Assembly (NCBI GenBank): GCA_026315105.1
Contig: CM048751.1
Span: forward strand, 337,636,649 to 337,700,648
Source of the DNA: Locusta migratoria
Taxonomy: Eukaryota > Arthropoda > Insecta > Orthoptera > Acrididae
DNA length: 64,000 nucleotides
Direction: 5' to 3'
Shown: piece by piece, positions 43,021 through 54,889 of the stretch
Position numbering within the stretch: position 1 is the stretch's first letter
How the letters are laid out: every line of letters begins with the position of its first letter
Made by a program: the position numbers and the translations under genes
Notes under the pieces: model-generated
Told to the model about the DNA's origin: nothing
Database searches by the model: none
Seen by the model: only the letters and a program-made list of their open reading frames with translations

Positions 43021-43264
43021 CTGAAATGTAAAAGTGTACCTGATGTATACACTGAATTTGGTGTTGGTTAAATCGTACTTACGCAAACAGTTGCTGAGTA
43101 TGTTCATGTTGGCAACGAATGATAATTAATTTACTGACCAGAAGAGGGTACATAAACGAACCTGTTAACCACACAGCACAATGAAAATTAATTATTTTTT
43201 ACAACATAATGATAATTCTCCTCATTCTGTCTCACTGAATTTTCAATGCACATTCAGTTAACTG

Positions 43265-43684
43265 TAAAATGTCATTACATTGACCAAAGTTGTTTATTTT
43301 TTGGCCCACTGCTACTGGTTTTGGTTTTACACCATTTTCAAGTGGCAGCCTTAATTTATACACTAATGAATGAAGGTATGACATCTGAAGAAATGCATTT
43401 TTGAATGAAGCTTATAGCTTCAATACACTTCATTAACTTTGTCTTTAGTTGCTGGAAATGCAGTACCACCTTCTGTGCTTGGTCTTGCATATTATTTAGA
43501 AAAGTGAAGAGGTAGGGGTTAAAACCATTGATATATTTATGAAATATCATTATGTTAACCTAAGCTGTTTATTTATTGGACCAATGCTACTGGTAGCATT
43601 GGGCCAATAAATAAACAGCTTTGGTCAACATAATAACATTTCATATATATATGAACATTGTTAACCGCCACCTCTTCACTTTTC
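43265..43684. repeat. Fold-back repeat cluster with 186-bp near-loopless palindrome
   Basis: Arms 43499-43590 and 43593-43684 (92 bp each) are imperfect reverse complements around the centre GCTACTGGTAGC. A third copy of the inner ~65 bp lies at 43265-43328. Shared modules are CCAGTAGCA, GGGCCAATAAATAAACAGCT and TTTGGTCAACATAATAACAT. The repeat resembles terminal sequences of Penelope-like elements by recall. It sits inside the hAT. Confidence 0.85.
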
Positions 43685-45105
43685 CATTCAATTATTGTTA
43701 CATTCTTCTTTTGAGATATGTGCGATCAACAAAAAGTTATTCTGTAGATCGTGTTTGTAGCCAGTGTGTTGAGTGAAATAATTCGCAGTTAATAATTTTG
43801 TTGGTTTGGTGACAGCCAATTCTAGTTGGTAGAGACGTGATGAATGATGGGAAAGCAGCTACTCTGGAATGGTGTTCAGTCTTTTAACAATGTTCTTACA
43901 CTTTGAAAACAATTTGGGGTTGTGACCAGACATATTTTTTATGAGTAACATAGCAAAATCGTGACGTTTGCATTGGAAAAGTATTGTTTCGGATGATTTA
44001 CTTATAAATGGTATTGCTGTTCATTTCACAGGTAGAAATTAAGTTCTGCTATTAGATACCTGCATAACAACATAGCCAAAAGACATTATGTTCATTGAAA
44101 AACTTTGAAACACATAGAGAAACAGTCACTATGTGGCGCGACTTTAATTTTGCAGCTTTGAGTTGATAAAAGTCGTTGAAATTACAAATAAAAGTAAATG
44201 TGCTCAATTTCTATTAATTAGAACATCTGTTACATCCATGTAATTACTGTTTTTGTAATATTTCCATTATGATCTGCGTTCCAGACAGAGTTCTACACAG
44301 TTTGCAAACAACAGATAATTTCTTGATTAATTAATGTCATGGGAGAGAAAGAAAGACATTCTTATTGTCTGTCTGAGTGCCACTCCTGAATGGCTGCCTT
44401 CACTTCCCATAACTCACCGGGCCAGGGCCAACATGGGCGTCACTACTGAATGTGTTTATAGCGCGGGAGTTGAAGTGACCGTCTGGTAAATTTTTGTGAG
44501 TGTCTGTTTTTTTTAAATTTGTGATTGTATCATTACATTTTACAGTACAAACTGATCCTTTTACATTCATGCATCCATATGCAGACTACCCATGTTTTAA
44601 TTACAAAATACCAAGAATGTGAAATATAGATCGTTTGCAATGGACATCACAGTGTGTTGAAACTTTAATACTTCGTCAGAAATTTCATCTGAACACAACT
44701 GTTTTACTTAACGCTCTTAAACAAACAACGGACTAGTACTACTGTTTCTGTGTGTGTTGCATAGCTACCACTGCCAACATTGTCACGTATGTGCAGTACT
44801 CCGCTGTCAGTGATCTGAACGTTTACCACCAACAATATATACATGTTAAGCAGAAGCAACTGTCATCTAAATTGCATTTTAACCTAGTTCACATGTTATT
44901 GATCTTTGATTGCAGGTGTAAAGAGTGATATGATGTGATAATAGTGTATACAGGTCAAATTAGGGTTCCCACCTTATGAGTGACGTCACAGGTAAAGTAT
45001 CGCATGCTTCAGAAATTGCCAAATATGCTATCCGGCCCACACTGTGATTCGGAACTTGAAATGTGGCCCTCGTGGCCTGGTGAATTGGAGACCCCTGTTA
45101 TAGAG

Positions 45106-45265
45106 TACCTCAGATGTATGACTGGATTCATGTGTTCCTGTCAAAAGGTCACACTTTAAGTTGTGTGTATGTGATTATCTATTTTCATGCCTGTCAGCAG
45201 CTCAGCGAGCCTCTTAACAGTGAGTTGTTACCTATCCTTCATTATTGACATTTCCAATCGGATTT
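45106..45265 (+). mobile_element. PLE-type 3' terminal fragment
   Basis: Contains TGTGTGTATGTGATTATCTA, TGCCTGTCAGCAGCTCAGCG and AGTGAGTTGTTACCTATCC. It is nearly the same as the PLE end at about 49070-49145. Confidence 0.65.
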
Positions 45266-45411
45266 TTCATTGCTAAAAAACACTTTATAGTAACTGACTG
45301 AAAGTCATCAAGTAAAGCAGAAATGATACTTGGCCTTACCAAATGAAGTGCAACAGGCCTTCTATTGTTCCATGATCTGTTTACTCATGGCACAATGGCA
45401 CAAGACAGTGG

Positions 45412-45414
<3 letters not shown>

Positions 45415-45461
<47 letters not shown>
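45415..45461. repeat. (GT)n microsatellite
   Basis: About 23 GT units in intron 2. Confidence 0.95.
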
Positions 45462-45464
<3 letters not shown>

Positions 45465-45654
45465 GCCTGTAGGAATTTGCATGTGCACTTTTCCTGATGA
45501 AGTCTGTGGATCACAAAGGCTCTGCAATCTTCTTTTCGGTGAATTGCAGCTTATTTTCATTATATTATTTATCTATATAAATGTTTGAGACAATCTGTGC
45601 AGCTTGCATGTGATGCTGTTGATTAATGTCTAATAAAGTCATCGTAATATCGAT

Positions 45655-45920
45655 AAATCTAAAAGCAGTCCATTCAATCAAATAACTAGGAATTACAATT
45701 ATGAACAACTTAAATTGGAATGCTTGCAAAGAAAACGTTTTGAAGAAGGCGAAACAAACATTGTTTTATTGGTAGGACACTTCAAAGATGTAACTGCCCA
45801 TACTGCAGTAGGCCTAGTCAGTCTTCTTCTGGAAATTTCTGCACAATATAGTTCCTTGCCAGATGGATGATAGACAACATTGCTACCTCATTTTGTACTA
45901 TCACAAATTAGGAACGAGAT
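45655..45920 (+). pseudogene. LINE RT thumb fragment
   Basis: Reads LGITIMNNLNWNACKENVLK and KKAKQTLFYW, the LGV...L.W..HI motif just after the RT palm of Jockey/CR1-type LINEs. Only this piece survives. Confidence 0.5.
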
Positions 45921-46582
45921 ATTTATGAATGTGATAATGTGAGATAGTGTGAAAATTATTAAAATAAAGGTGTTTTTCTTTATAGTGAGAGTTTTCCATG
46001 AATTTCAATCCTCAACTTTCTCTTTCAAATGCGAAATTATTTTATTGGCATTCAGCCTTTATGATGTAATGATCACTGTAATAAAAATAAGAGAAAGCGT
46101 AGTTTATGCAGAAAGAGAAGGGTTCATTTTTTCCACTATGATGTCAAGAGTAGAGTGGTAGGAAAATAGTCTGATTGTGATTTGAACCTTCTGCCAAGCA
46201 ATAAAGTGTGAATTGCAGAACATATATTATTTGTAATAGTAACACAGTATACAGAATAGTGCACCTGCATTTTATTAATTTTAAATAACATTCACTTGAT
46301 TGTCATTATCTGGAACATCTCTATTGTTTGATGCAAGTGTGGCAGTTGACTGGACAAGTGAAATAATAATTTCAAATTTTATAAATTTAAAGAGTTGGTT
46401 GCAGATTGCAGCATTTAATTCTAGAAAAATGAAACACACAATTGTTGTCAGTAGAATTTCTTGTGACTTTTTGCTTAGAATGTCCAGTGATAAAAATTCA
46501 CCATATAAGATAATATAATTGTCTACAAGTTATAATATGCTAAGATTATTCAGAAGTGATTTCAAATTTCTACATTTTACAG
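45921..46582 (+). other. Distal intron 2; nothing recognised
   Basis: AT-rich sequence leading to the polypyrimidine/AG acceptor (CTACATTTTACAG) of exon 3. The open frame 45949-46161 shows no recognisable similarity. Confidence 0.5.
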
Positions 46583-46825
46583 GATGTTACTTATGGAGCA
46601 GTAATTCCTTGGCAAGAAGCACATTTAACAAAATTAGTGTCAGTACTGTCATCATGGATAGTAAATGAGAAAAATGCAGTTGGTACTCTTTCGCTAGGAG
46701 TACTTGTGAATTTATGCTATAAGAATGTACCAGCCATTTACACACTTTTTCGTTGTGTGGATCACAAAAGTTTCCTGAAGACTTTGCTTGAACTCAAAAC
46801 AGAAAATATCTACACAACAGTACAG
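46583..46825 (+). CDS. CIP2A: CIP2A-like gene, exon 3
   Basis: The acceptor ATTTTACAG ends at 46582; the donor CAG|GTTTGT starts at 46826. The exon is 243 nt, 81 codons, phase 0-0. It encodes DVTYGAVIPWQEAHLTKLVS then GTLSLGVLVNLCYKNVPAIY and CVDHKSFLKTLLEL. The block LSLGVLVNLC...HKSFLKTLLEL parallels the CIP2A segment CLGLLANLC...VKSFYRTLI in the N-terminal armadillo-like domain, the best single match in the gene. A helical-repeat protein of another family is the alternative, but length, order and spacing favour CIP2A. Confidence 0.82.
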
Positions 46826-46894
46826 GTTTGTGATTTAATTATCTTAATTTGTGATATGTTTTACAAAGCTCTGGAATATTATTAAGTAGACCAA

Positions 46895-49160
46895 TTTTGT
46901 CCCATGGGTCCTCATGTCACAAGGTTCTACCACCGTTGTGATGAATCACAGTGATTACATTACAGAAGGCCTATGTCAGTTGTCTGATTCCCCAACCTAA
47001 AAGTTCTGCCAGAATGACCCCATCCCAAAAGTCCAAAATGACCTACAATCTCCGTTAAAATTTTATGGGCCTTCCCAGTACCTCTCCTGCAAATCCATCT
47101 CCCTCCTCACCCTGACAACACCCCACACACCTACATTCTACATGCTCCCAAAAATCCATAAACCTAACAATCCTGGACACTCAATAGTGGCTGGTTACTG
47201 TGCTCCCACAGAAAGAATTTCAACTCTTGTTGACCAGCACCTCCAACCAATTGTTTGAAACCTAGCCTCCCACGTCCAAGATACCAACCACTTCATTCAT
47301 AGACTCTCCACCTTCCCCAACCCTTTACTTCCTGGATACTTGCTTGTCACTGTTAATGCCACTTCATTGTACACAATATCCCACATGCCCATGGTCTAGC
47401 TGTTCTTGAACACTACCTTTCTCAACGTCCTTCAGGCTCCAAGCCTAATACCTCATTCCTTATAACCCTTACTAATTACATCCTAACAAACAATTACTTT
47501 TCCTTTGAAGGTAAAGTATACAATCAAATCTGAAGCACAGCTATGGGCACCCATATGGAACCCTCCTATGCCAAAATATTTATGGGCCGTCTAGAGGAAA
47601 CCTTCCTAGTCTCTAAAACCCCAAACCCCTGGTCTCGTTCAGGTTCATTGATGATATTTTCATGATTTGGACTCGAGGGCCAGGACAGCTTATCCTCATT
47701 CCTCCACAACCTCAATTCCTCCTCCCCTATCAGTTTCTCTTATTCCTTCTCAACCAGCGAAGTCACCTTCCTGGATGTTAACCTCCACCTCACTGACAGC
47801 TCTATCCACACTCTGTCCACATTATACGTACTAATTACCAACAGTACCTTCACTTTGACAGCTGCCACATCAAAAAATTCTTCCCATACAGCCTTGTCAC
47901 AGGTGGACAGCGAATTTACAGTGACAAGTTCCTTACCCATCATGCTGAAGGCCTCATAAAGATCTTCACAGGCAGTCTGCAAACAGATTTCCTGTGTCAT
48001 ATGCCCATGCACCACTACTCTTCCCTCCAACCCCAGTAACCAGTCACAAAGAAGTGTCCTTCTTGTCACCCAATACCATCCCAAACTGGAACAACTAAAT
48101 CACATCCTACGTCAGGTCTTTGATTATTTATCATGAGACATTCTACCCATGATCCTTCCGCCCCCTCTTAAAGTGGTGTTCTGTTGTCCACCCAACCTCC
48201 ACAACATTCTAGTCCATCCCTTAACCACTCTCAACTCCAACTCCTTACCACATGGATCATAACCCTGTGGAAGACCCCGATGCAAAACCTGCCCAATTCA
48301 CTCACCCAGCACTATCTATTCCAGTCCTGTCACAGACTTATCCTATCCCATCAGATGTCGGGCCACCTGTGAAAGCAGGGATATGTTATACCAGCTGTCT
48401 GTCAAGAGGAATGGCCACTGCCAAACTGTGGCGAAAAGCAATGTGAACCGCCCTGTAGCGCAGCACGCAGCTGGGCGCAGCACTCTGGATTTCAATGGCT
48501 GCTTCACTGGATTCTCCCCTCCATCACCAGCTCTTCTGAACTGAACAGGTGGATGTTGTCCCTTCAACACAGTCTACGATACCACAACCAACCTGGCCTT
48601 AACCTAAGATACCTTCCCATCCCTTGCCTGTGCCTAACAACTCCACCCCTTATAATATCCCATTAATTAATTACTTTGTATTTTTATTTATCTTTTATTT
48701 TATCTATTTCTTTTTTCCTGTTTTTTCCTATTTCAATTTTTCCTTATTTTTACCATTGCAAATCTCCCCACTCCCTCCCTAAACTCCTCTACACCTCCCT
48801 TTTATCCTTTCCCACCCCTTCCGTTCACTGTATTCATTGCCGCAATTCAAAGTACCACCTATCAGAGTTTTTACAATCCATGATGCACTGCGGAACTTTC
48901 CATCCCCACCTTTACTCGGCATCCTTTCCCTTCCACTCTCACCTCACTCTCAGTCTAGATGCTTGTGGTGCTGGAGTGGCTGGGCATGGTGGTTGTGTGT
49001 GTATAGTTGTCTGAGTGATTCCATGAATGTTCTTTTTCTTTCCAAGGCCGTGGCTGAAAATTCAAGTTGTGTGTATGTGATTACCTATTTTCTTGCCTGT
49101 CAGCAGCTCTGCAAGCCTCTTTACGGTGAGTTGTTACCTATCCTACATTATTGACATTAT
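46895..49160 (+). pseudogene. Penelope-like element, decayed full-length-style copy (+)
   Basis: RT motifs survive in shifted frames: TPTFYMLPKIHKPNNPGHSI, VAGYCAPTERISTLVDQHLQ, LLVTVNATSLYT (catalytic Asp changed to Asn) and a GTAMGT remnant. The nuclease end is at 48340-48420. The 3' end, with GTCAGCAGCTCTGCAAGCCT and GGTGAGTTGTTACCTATCC, closes near 49150. Same broad family as the 22-25 kb PLE but a different subfamily. It lies in intron 3 just after exon 3. Confidence 0.8.
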
Positions 49161-51222
49161 CATTGTGTAGTTGTTTCAACTAATTACTCTCACTGTTTCA
49201 GTAGCTGTAGTGGCCAACCTTGTTCCTTTTCCTTCACGTTTTCCTCGGAACGTAGAAAAGTAAATGGTGACAACTAATATTTCTGCAGTGTCATCTCAGT
49301 CGAGAAAAGACACTTAAAATACCTTTGACGAGTGATTTTATTTAATTTAGTTATTTATTTATTTGTGTGTGTGGTTCCCCCCCCCCCCTCCTCTGTTCTT
49401 TACCTATGTCTTATTCACATTCAGGTGACACTTCTTGTGTTCAGCCATTGAATTTTAATATTTCATCCAACAACAATAACTGAAATTCAGCGTTGTTCAA
49501 TTTTTAATGTAGCAGCCATTCAAATTTTATACCTACAACAATAAATTTCTTTTAATAATAATACCAACAATGCAAAGGCTTCACAGATTCATTTATGAGT
49601 TGGTTGAGCTCTGAATATTTCATGGTTTTTTAATACATGCAGGGGCATATATAATGGGGTGAGGGGTCCAAATAATGTTGTGGTAGTTCAGTTACAGATA
49701 CTTTGGATACCAATGTTAATTAATTTCTTGTTCTTGAGAACTGAATCCCTCTTCCCTAGAAGAACAAAATTACCTCTGCCCATGTTTAGATAGGAAAGTA
49801 GGTGACAGCTTTAAAATAAACAGTTTTTCATGTTAAAAATATTCGGATGCATTTCTACATATTTCATTTAACCAGTGATATGTGAGAAAAGATGAAGTGA
49901 ACTTGTAGTGATGAAATTGAAGCAATTGTCTTGTTTCATGTTTTTGGCAGTAACCTATTTCACATATTTTCGTGTGATTGTGCCCACAGAACAAATTGAT
50001 CCACTTATATTCGCCCATTAATTTACCTAGCCCTCATGATTTAACCACGAATAATTTGAAATGGAGATTGCTTGTCGGAGTACTGTACCAAAACAAATTT
50101 TTCTTGTTGCATAATCAATCGTATACTGTATCTAATCACATTTTTCTTCAAAACACGGCATCTGTCTCATGCTGTCGCGTTCCATGCTCAGAATAAGCAG
50201 CTGACACACTCACACTCATGCTTGTCGGATGTATTTTGATACATTTCAATGGAAATTTTATGATTTTTATGTTTGTGGTTAGGCAGTATGTAATTGTACA
50301 GCAAAAACACAGATTCTTTTACATACAAAAGACTGAGCAACAGTATTGCCATTGGCTGTCTGCACATGAATCATGATTAACCATGCGTGTTTCTGGTGGT
50401 TCATCATGCCATTACCAACATCTAGGCTACACATCAAGCATAAACTGTTGACATCTGCAGTGCAGTTTTACCAAAATAATGTTTGTTAATCGTAACTGCT
50501 AAGCTTAATACATAAACGAACTACTCTAGCTGTATCTATATTCAATTATCTGACTTGTATCTTATGTTGAATGAACAAACTTTGTTTTGATACTTAGATA
50601 GGGCTTAAAACTCCCCAAATTGTTTGTTTTCTTCTTTTATAATATTCTTTCTTGGAACACCAGCAATTCAAAAATTCCCTCATTTATTGAATGATGGAAC
50701 CCCACTGCATCAATTTCTGCATTTGTTTCTTTTAGACATTTCTGCAGTAAACTTTTCCTGTATTAAATTTCTTTTCTTGTTTTAGTGTTCCATATTTGTA
50801 CACTTTCTTCCATATGTTTCTGTTAGGAGGAGAAAGTAAGTGAAGAAATTTTGGGATTCTTGAAATATTAATCATATTTTATTCGTAATGGCAGTAATAA
50901 TACATAACTCTATTCAGAATAAGGTCTGGGAAACATATTTATTTAATATATTCAAATTTATTTAGTCTAAGTGAGAAACCATGGACTATCAAACATTAAA
51001 TATTGTGAATTAATTTGCACTCTGCAGTAGTGTGTACACTGATTTGAAACTTTGTTGCAGAATGAAAGTACCTCCCAAACATAAAATATTTTTCTATGTG
51101 TAATAATAATAATAATAATAATGTTATCGATGGTGCTTTAATGAACCCTGATAGAACACTGCTCTTAAATAAAGTTTTAATTAACTTATAATGCTATATT
51201 ACTTCTTTCTATGTTGGTACAG
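49161..51222 (+). other. Distal intron 3; no gene recognised
   Basis: About 2 kb of AT-rich sequence with a C-run at 49377-49388 and an (AAT)n tract near 51103-51121. No TE ends or coding signals identified. It ends with the TTGGTACAG acceptor of exon 4. Confidence 0.5.
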
Positions 51223-51425
51223 GTGCTGAAGCTGCTAACAGAATGTGACAGTGTATCGGGAGGAATACCTGACACAGATATACTTTATTTTGTGACAGTG
51301 GTATTCTTGAATATAGAAGAAGTTCTCAGAACCAGGGACACATTTCTACTCAAACTTATATTAGATTTCTTTGTTGATGTTAGCTCCACTGCCCGCACAA
51401 GACAAGTTCTTTATTCATATCCAAG
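51223..51425 (+). CDS. CIP2A: CIP2A-like gene, exon 4
   Basis: Acceptor TACAG ends at 51222; donor CCAAG|GTAATT starts at 51426. The exon is 203 nt (67 codons + 2 nt), so the next exon must start with one completing base, which exon 5 does. It encodes VLKLLTECDSVSGGIPDTDI and ILDFFVDVSSTARTRQVLYS. The VLKLLTEC start continues the helix from exon 3, as CIP2A ALSILSSL does. No TE signature. Position and phase support membership in the same transcript. Confidence 0.8.
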
Positions 51426-51568
51426 GTAATTTTATTAAAGTTTTTACTGCCATCTTTGAGCTGTAATGTTATGATTTTATTTTGCTATTATCAAGGATTA
51501 TCTTAATAAGTTATCCAGTTATATTATTTGTACCTCAATGAATAAAAAATAATTTGCCTTTAAAATAC

Positions 51569-52397
51569 AAAAAGGACGCTCTGTAGTCTTCATTTGGTTT
51601 CCTGGTCACATCGGCATCCCGAACAAGGAACGAGCCGATGAGCTAGCCAAACAGGCTGTCCATGCGTCCGTGTTAGACATTGGTCTCCCGGCCTCAGATT
51701 ACCAGTCTGTGTTGCGCCATAGAGTACGTGAGCTTTGGGCCGCAGATTGGCGTAGCCTGAGCCATCCAACAAACTCAGGGCAATAAAGGAGACCACAGCT
51801 GTGTGGCACTCGTCCGTGCGGGCCTCTCGCCGGGACTCGATAGTCCTGTGCCGGCTCCGCATCGGTCACACTTGGCTGACCCATGGCCATCTCCTCCGCG
51901 GTGAGGACCCGCCTCGTTGCCGTTGTGGCTGTCCCTTGACAGTGGCCCACATTTTGATGGACTGCCATCTTTTAGCCGCCCTCAGGCGGGATTTTAATTT
52001 TCCTGTAAATTTATCTGAAGTTTTACGTAACGATGCCATTATGGCTGATTCTGTTTTAGGTTTTATTCGTGACAGCGGTTTTTACAACTCTATATGAAGC
52101 TTGTGTTGCCCCGTGGCTGACCTTTCCTATTTTATTTTCATGGTCGGTCAACCACGAACTTTGGCTTTTTCATTTTATTTCCACACTTGTTTACTGTTTC
52201 CGTGTGATTGTGTCCTGCCTTGTTGTCCTTTGTCGAATTTGTTTATATTTTATTTATTGAGTGGGGTTTTCCTCCCGTAGCAGTTTTAACTCTGGGCGAA
52301 CTTTTCCGTGTTTCCCACACTTATCTCGCTCTTTGATGGAATGGGGGACTGATGACCTCCACAGTTTTGTCCCCCTAAAACATCAAACCAACCAACC
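51569..52397 (+). mobile_element. 5'-truncated RNase H-type LINE, 3' end (+)
   Basis: Starts within RNase H: VVFIWFPGHIGIPNKERADE and LAKQAVHASV. Then LCRLRIGHTWLTHGHLLRGE and CRCGCPLTVAHILMDC, the C-terminal Cys motif of I-type LINEs, and SVLGFIRDSGFYNSI. One frameshift/stop separates the blocks near 51784. The 3' UTR ends in the hairpin GGGGGACTGAT...GTCCCCC at 52343-52375, then an AACCAACCAACC tail. It is the least decayed example of this family here. Confidence 0.85.
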
Positions 52398-52599
52398 AAA
52401 ATACAAAAGAGATATACTGCTACTACTCCATTTTAAGTTTTGGCCTTTTTTGAAGCTATTGAAAAATCCTAGTATTGTACATTTACCTCTACATCTGCAT
52501 GGCTGATCTGCAAATTAACACATAATTGTCTAGGAAAGAGTTCATCAAACTTTTTCAGATTATTTCTTAACTTCACACTTTTGAATAGCACATGGGAGA

Positions 52600-53140
52600 A
52601 ACATACCCCAAAATTATTTTATTTGAGCTCTTGATTCCAATTAAATCATTATGATGATGTAGATTAAGAACAGCAGAGGACCTTGCGGAACACTAGGTAT
52701 CAGTTTTGTTTCACTCAATGATTTTCCATCTGTTTCTATGAATTTTGATCTTCCTTACAGGGAATTACAAATCCAGATGCACAACTGGAACATAGGCAAA
52801 CAATTTGATTAAAAGTGACTTGTGAGGAAAGGTGTTAAAAACCTTCTAGACATCTAGAAATATAGAATTAATATTTCCTGTTGATAGCACTCATTAGTTC
52901 ATGAGAATAAAGCACTAAAAACAATATTTTCCGAGTCCCCGTTCGTTATGTATCAATAGACTGTTTTGTTCAAATAATTAATTATGTTGGCTGATGTGTT
53001 GCAAAATTGTACTCCAAATCAACATCAGTGTAATGGAACTGTAATTCAATGTGCATGCAAAAGAAGTGGTCCAGTTTTATCCCATTTTGGTATATATACA
53101 TACCTTTGTTGTGTAGATAAATGATTAGATTCATTCTGTT
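52600..53140 (-). pseudogene. LINE RT fragment (-), CR1/Jockey-like
   Basis: On the - strand it contains VFNTFPHKSLLIKLFAY (FDxVxHxxLLxKL motif), SGFVIPCKEDQNS and, near 52680, sequence equivalent to GVPQGSVLGPLLF (AGGACCTTGCGGAACACTAG read in reverse). Stops and shifts are frequent. Confidence 0.6.
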
Positions 53141-53294
53141 ATGTATAGATAACCCACCAGAGTGGCTTTTGATTAAATCGTCTGCTTATTGCGAAGCGGT
53201 ACCAGTTAACGCCTGTGAGTCACACAGTGAAGCAAGACAGTTACATACAATATGAAGAATCGGTAATGCCTTTTAAAAGTAACAATGGAAATTC

Positions 53295-53440
53295 CAGGAA
53301 GGATGTAATGATATTTTCAAAAGGATAGGTTGCTACTTACCACAGAAATGTCTCAGTGATTTGCAGAAAGGCACATATAAAAGATGACAAGTGTACTTAG
53401 CCTTTGGACACTGTGGCCTTCATAAACGTAACTTTGAAAA
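53295..53440 (-). mobile_element. PLE-type terminal fragment (-)
   Basis: CAAAAGGATAGGTTGCTACTT resembles the reverse complement of the PLE 3' end (GGTGAGTAGCAACCTATCCT). AGCCTTTGGACACTGTGGCC is the counterpart of the GGCC(A/T)TGG...CGAAAGCT block. Confidence 0.5.
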
Positions 53441-53860
53441 TTTTCACCTGGGCTTTACATAACCAAGCGCTTATCGCCACCATATGCTGAGATCACCTGT
53501 ATTGCTTAGGCTGGACTGCCGGGGCCCTGCAACAGCATTGGAGCCAGCAATCTCTCCTGTCAACATGTGTACCATCACTACCACATGCCTGTGTCTACCA
53601 ACACATTATAAGCATTAATATGAAGAGTGGTGTTAATGACAAGAAGCGCTTGATGGCCTTATATTTTTTTGTGGTTGTAAATTGAACGTTATTGTAGATA
53701 TACCATCACCTATGAATGGTGATGGGTGGTTTATGCTTGCTGTTGAGAGGTGTGAAAATGCCTCACTCGGTGGCTTGGAATTTTTCGCCAAGAGAGACAT
53801 TGTAGCTTATAAGACCCGGCATTGTGGTGTTGATATACAGAATGCCTCTAAATCTAATTA

Positions 53861-54844
53861 CAGTAGAACCCTGCTTTTACACTTTTCAAGGGACTTAATC
53901 AAAATGGTGTAAAATGCGGGAAATTATGTTTTAAACGGTAAAATATGCTTACTGGATAGGCCTTTCATTTTCGTAGTTTATTTGTGATATATGTACATAA
54001 TAGGCATCAAAATACTCATAAGGAGGTTTATTTATTATGTAATACAAAGGTTATCTGAATTTTGTCCTATTTTAAGTGCCAGGTAGAACTGGAAATGGTG
54101 ATTACGTAGGAAGTAGAAATTTTTAAATGTAATTTCATTCATCATAATCAACCTTTTCGGGCAGCCTTTAACTGGCATTCAGTATTTATGATGTGAAAGT
54201 ACACTAGTACCATACTTAATGTATTTTTCGATGTTTCGAACCATGATATACGAGAATTTATTTGCTTTTTCGAGTTCAAATATATGCATACATATTTTTT
54301 GACATATGCACAGGGTCGGCATCTCACATTATAATTTCATTTTTCAGGTTATAATATACCGTGCCCACTACAATGTGCAGAAAAACATACACAAGCAAAC
54401 CATCAATAAAACTTCACGAAAAATACTTACATAAATATTCACAATAAGAATAAATTCTTGAAGCACATCATGCAAAGCATGAAAAACTACCAGTTGTGTA
54501 AACAAAGCTGGCAATAGCCGCTATGGATGATGGGAGCGTCATGAGAACTAGGCGCGTACTGCAAACAACGAAACACGAAATATACTTTTGGATAAATGCA
54601 AAGTGTCAAGAAACCTGACTGTGTTATTCATAAACACTATGAATGAAGGCGAAAGATATGTCAGTGTCAATAACGTCATTTTTTCTTCGAGAGCTTACTT
54701 TGAAAAACGTAAAATGTGGGAAAAGTCAATGGAAATACAGGGGAAAATTAACATTGTGAGCATAGGCAATTTGACGGGACTGACAAAAAATGATGTAAGT
54801 TGCAGGAAAACGTAAAATCCAGGAACATAAAAGTGGGTTTTTTG
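53861..54844. mobile_element. pogo/Tigger-like non-autonomous element (984 bp)
   Basis: The left end CAGTAGAACCCTGCTTTTAC is the classic pogo/Tigger-type terminus, preceded by TA. The right end, reverse-complemented, reads CAAAAAACCCACTTTTATG, an eroded version, and is followed by TA. The interior has no recognisable transposase. The right boundary is less certain because the TIR has diverged. Confidence 0.6.
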
Positions 54845-54889
54845 TATAATATATAAATCTCATTACATTGCAGTCTGTTGTTTACCACA

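Larger units (their letters stand above)
41599..45097 (+). mobile_element. hAT transposon, 3.5 kb, with 8-bp target-site duplication
   Basis: Terminal inverted repeats CAGGGGTCTCCAA (41599) and TTGGAGACCCCTG (ending 45097). A perfect 8-bp duplication, TTATAGAG, flanks it at 41591-41598 and 45098-45105. Subterminal GGCCCACGGCCGG / GGCCCTCGTGGCC sequences are typical of hATs that begin CAGGGGTCTCCAAA. It contains a decayed transposase and a palindromic repeat cluster at 43265-43684, and lies wholly within CIP2A intron 2. Confidence 0.92.
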
